A DNA stretch of 64,000 nt from RPQJ01 sp963846885 (GTDB lineage Bacteria; Pseudomonadota; Gammaproteobacteria; Steroidobacterales; Steroidobacteraceae): positions 477,892 to 541,891 of the forward strand of contig CAWJXS010000020.1 of NCBI GenBank assembly GCA_963846885.1, written 5' to 3'. The notes beneath the pieces were generated by a model. The model was not told the DNA's origin and ran no database searches. It saw only the letters and a list, made by a program, of their open reading frames with translations. Below, piece after piece: positions 61,135-64,000 of this stretch (positions are counted from its first letter, which is position 1; the number at the start of each line of letters is the position of its first letter). Both the position numbers and the translations under genes were made by a program.

Positions 61135-63919
61135 TCAGGCGTCCCTCCCCACTGAGCCGGACATCGCCCCGAGGCGGCCGACGATCACCATCACGACGCC
61201 AACCACGACGATGTAGATGCCCAGGTCGAACATCATTGCGCTCGCGAGTTCGAACTCGCCGATCACGGGCCAGTGAACGTACCCGAAGGTCGACGTCAGG
61301 AACGGCGCGCCGAACGCCCAGCTCGCGAGACCGGTCGCCGTGGCGAGCAGCAAGCCGAGCGCAATCGCAGTCGAGTAATTCCACGGCAAGCGCTCGCGGG
61401 CCCAGTCACTGCCGTAGGCCACGTACTGCAGCAGAATCGCGGTGCCAGTCACGAGCCCGGCGATGAAACCGCCACCCGGGGCGTTGTGGCCACGCAGGAA
61501 GAGGTACACCGACACCAGCAAGGCCAGCGGCAGCAGCGGGCGCGCCAGCACCCGCAACATCAGCGGGTGGCGTTCGGTCGCCCACGGACGGCCGTCCCAA
61601 TCCCGCTCGGGCACGGCGAGCTTGAGTTCCTGCAGCAGCGCGACGATTGCCACGGCGGCGATCCCGAGCACGGTAATTTCACCGAGCGTGTCGAAGCCGC
61701 GGAAGTCGACGAGGATCACGTTGACCACGTTGTAGCCGCCGCCTTGCGATTTCGCATTCTCGAGGTAATACCAGGCGATCGTGCTGAAGGGTCGCGTGAG
61801 CACGGCCCACGCGAGCAGTCCTGTGCCAAGGCCGACCGCGACGGCAACCACGGTGTCGCGCACGCGCCTGAACTGCGAGGACTCGCGCGGGCTCTCCGCC
61901 GGCATGAAGTACAGCGCGAGCAACAGCAGCAGGACCGTCACGATCTCCACCAGCAACTGCGTCAGGGCGAGGTCCGGGGCGGAAAAACGCACGAAGGCCA
62001 GCGAGACGACGAGTCCGACGACGCCGATCAGCACCAGCGCGAGCAGCCTCTGCTTATGCAGGACCGTCGCCGCTATGGCTGCCAGTGCGAGGGCCGCCGT
62101 GAGCGCAATGGCGAGCGCGTCCGGCGGCGTCAAGGCGCCGATGGGCGCCAGCGACAAGCCGCGCGCGCCAACGAGCCCGACGCCAAGCGTGGCAAGCAGG
62201 AGCAACAGCACGTAGCGTTGCAGCGACGCGTTGGCGACACGGTCGACCAGTTGCCGCGAACCCGCGACGGCAAACGCAACCAGCCCCTCCGCCAGCGTCC
62301 GTCCGTCCAGGCGCTGCTGAGCGATACCCGTGCAGGCCGAAGTAGTAGCGTTGCGCGAAATAGATGATTGCCCCGCCCGTGAGCGCGATCACGCTCATGA
62401 GCACCGGCAGGTTGAAGCCGTGCCACAGCGCCAGGGAATATTCCGGCAGCGGCGCCTGCAACACGGCGCCACTCGCGGCGCGCAACAGCGGGTCCACGAT
62501 CAGGCCTGGCAGCAGACCGACCAGCAGGCAGAGCCCCACGAGGATCTCGACCGGCACCTTCATCCAGCGCGGCGGCTCGTGCGGCACGCGCGACAATCCC
62601 TGGGGCGGCGCGCCGAAGAAGACGTCGTGGACGAAGCGCGTGGAGTACGCCACCGTGAAGATGCCGGCGAGCGTCGCCGCGACAGGCAGCATCCAGTACT
62701 GGGCGCCGAGCCACTGCACCTGCAGCGTTTCCGCGAAGAACATTTCCTTGCTGAGGAACCCGTTCAGCAAGGGCACGCCCGCCATCGCGCCCGCCGCGAT
62801 CGTAGCGAGCGCGGCGGTCCAGGGCATGAAGCGTGCGAGCCCGCTCAGCCGCCGCATGTCGCGTGTGCCCGTCTCGTGGTCGACGATCCCGGCGGCCATG
62901 AACAGCGAGGCCTTGAATACCGCGTGATTGATGATGTGGAACACCGCTGCGACCGCGCCGGCCGGCGTGCCGAACCCGAACAGCAGCGTGATCAGGCCGA
63001 GGTGGCTGACCGTCGAGTAGGCCAGCAGGCCCTTCAGGTCGTGGCGGAAAAGCGCGACGTAGGCCGCGAACAGCTGCGTCGTGAGACCCACGCCGCTGAC
63101 GATGTAGAACCAGGTCTCGGTCCCTGCGAACGCGGGAAACAGCCGCCCGAGCAGGAAGATACCGGCCTTCACCATGGTGGCCGAATGCAGGTAGGCGCTG
63201 ACCGGGGTGGGTGCAGCCATTGCGTGCGGCAGCCAGAAATGGAACGGGAACTGCGCCGACTTGGTGAAGGCCCCGAGCAGCACCAGCACGAGCATGGTTT
63301 CGTACAGGGGGTGCGCCTTGATGACAGGCCCCGCCGCGAGCACGTCCGACAGCTCGAAGCTGCCGACGACGTGACCGATCAGCAGCACGCCCGCGAGCAA
63401 CGCCAGGCCACCCGCCCCGGTCACCATGAGGGCGAGGCGGGCGCCGCGTCGTGCGTCCGCTTCGTGCCGCCAGAACCCGATCAGCAGGAACGAACTGAGA
63501 CTGGTGAGCTCCCAGAACGTGACGAGGAGCAGGAGGTTCTCGGCGAGCACCACGCCGAGCATCGCGCCCATGAAGAGCAGCATCAGCCCGTAGAAGCGCT
63601 CCTTCGACTCCTCGGGCGCCAGGTAGTAGCGGGCATACAGGATGACCAGCAGGCCGATGCCGAGGATCAGCAGCGCAAACAGGAGCCCGAATCCGTCCAG
63701 CCGGAACGTGGCGTTGAGTCCGGCCTCGGGTATCCACGTCCAGCCGCTCACCAGCGTGGCGCCGGCGAGCACGCTGGGAGCCTGGCTCAGGACGAGCGCG
63801 AGCGATGCGGCCGCCAGGGCGGCGGCCGTGCGCGCCGGGTCGACCCCCAGCGCCCGCGACAGCGCCGCCGGCAGCAACGCGCCGAGCAGCGGTAACAGGA
63901 TGACTAACAGCAGCAACAT
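61135..63919 (-). pseudogene. mnhA: fused Na+/H+ antiporter subunits A and B with one frame break
   Basis: The N-terminal part (63919 to about 62330) is NuoL-like MrpA: YYLAPEESKERFYGLMLLF, MTGAGGLALLAGVLLIG, PVSAYLHSATMVKAGIFLLG, HIINHAVFKASLFMAAG. The second part, one frame over, continues GIAQQRLDGRTLAEGLVAF and ends with an MrpB-like domain (FLRGHNAPGGGFIAGLVTG, FDLGIYIVVVGVVMVIVG). The full length of 3n+1 bases gives about 928 residues, typical of fused MrpAB (PhaAB). The surplus base is near 62329 in CAC-G-GGT. Uncorrected, MrpA would end in about 100 missense residues. Confidence 0.9.
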
Positions 63920-64000
63920 CGGTCCGTTTCGGTGTGCAAGCGCGGCTGGCTGACCAGAGGGCGCCAGTGTAGCCGGTCGGCTCGCTGGCCTTTCGCCGGC

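Overview
This window is chromosomal DNA of high G+C content from what looks like a Gammaproteobacterium. Evidence for that is the gene order pilMNOPQ-aroK-aroB with a divergent PBP1A gene, yicC, then gmk-rpoZ-spoT-ridA-recG-ubiA, and the ybbA/ybbP/tesA cluster. A PEP-CTERM protein and a Marinobacter-type fatty acyl reductase point to an environmental lineage, perhaps near Steroidobacterales or Nevskiales; the taxonomy is an inference. I found no rRNA, tRNA, CRISPR array or prophage.

Layout. 1-5.6 kb: end of korA, korB, a DUF4124 protein, a lipid kinase, a LuxR regulator and small proteins. 5.8-11.3 kb: a lipid-linked block with a two-domain fatty acyl-CoA reductase, a phasin-like protein, a patatin-like lipase and two uncharacterised proteins. 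11.7-17.9 kb: ybbP-ybbA transporter, divergent tesA and fadD. 17.9-21.9 kb: a CheB-CheR-PAS signalling gene broken by a frameshift, its PAS partner and a Crp/Fnr regulator. 22-29 kb: ppa, hemE-pyrF, an aldehyde dehydrogenase, and aroK-aroB-dgt. 29-37 kb: pilMNOPQ and PBP1A. 37-46 kb: a nucleotidyltransferase-like hypothetical, a host-attachment-like protein, gltA, an M48 lipoprotease, rpmE, a spacer with DnaA boxes, hemW-rdgB-rph and a PP2C phosphatase. 46-58 kb: yicC, a transposase remnant, a secreted protein, a PEP-CTERM protein, gmk, rpoZ, spoT, a DUF1330 pseudogene, ridA, recG and ubiA. 58-64 kb: a six-cistron Mrp-type Na+/H+ antiporter operon (mnhAB, C, D, E, F, G).

Three families of short repeats sit between or inside genes. 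(1) A CCCCTAA heptamer array with a common TCCGACTAR head occurs at four gene borders; it abuts the korB and ppa start codons and contains the hemE and gmk stop codons. (2) A hairpin element has a constant 28-nt loop and arms that differ between copies yet stay self-complementary (two spacers, four complete copies). (3) CCTTCCTSC nonamer arrays lie inside the PBP1A gene and on both sides of a DUF1330 pseudogene.

Caution: at least seven otherwise well-conserved genes carry single-base frame breaks (fadD end, cheB/cheR, pilQ twice, PBP1A, the 47.7-kb secreted protein, mnhG, mnhA). So many in 64 kb suggests uncorrected indels in the sequence, although some could be real.
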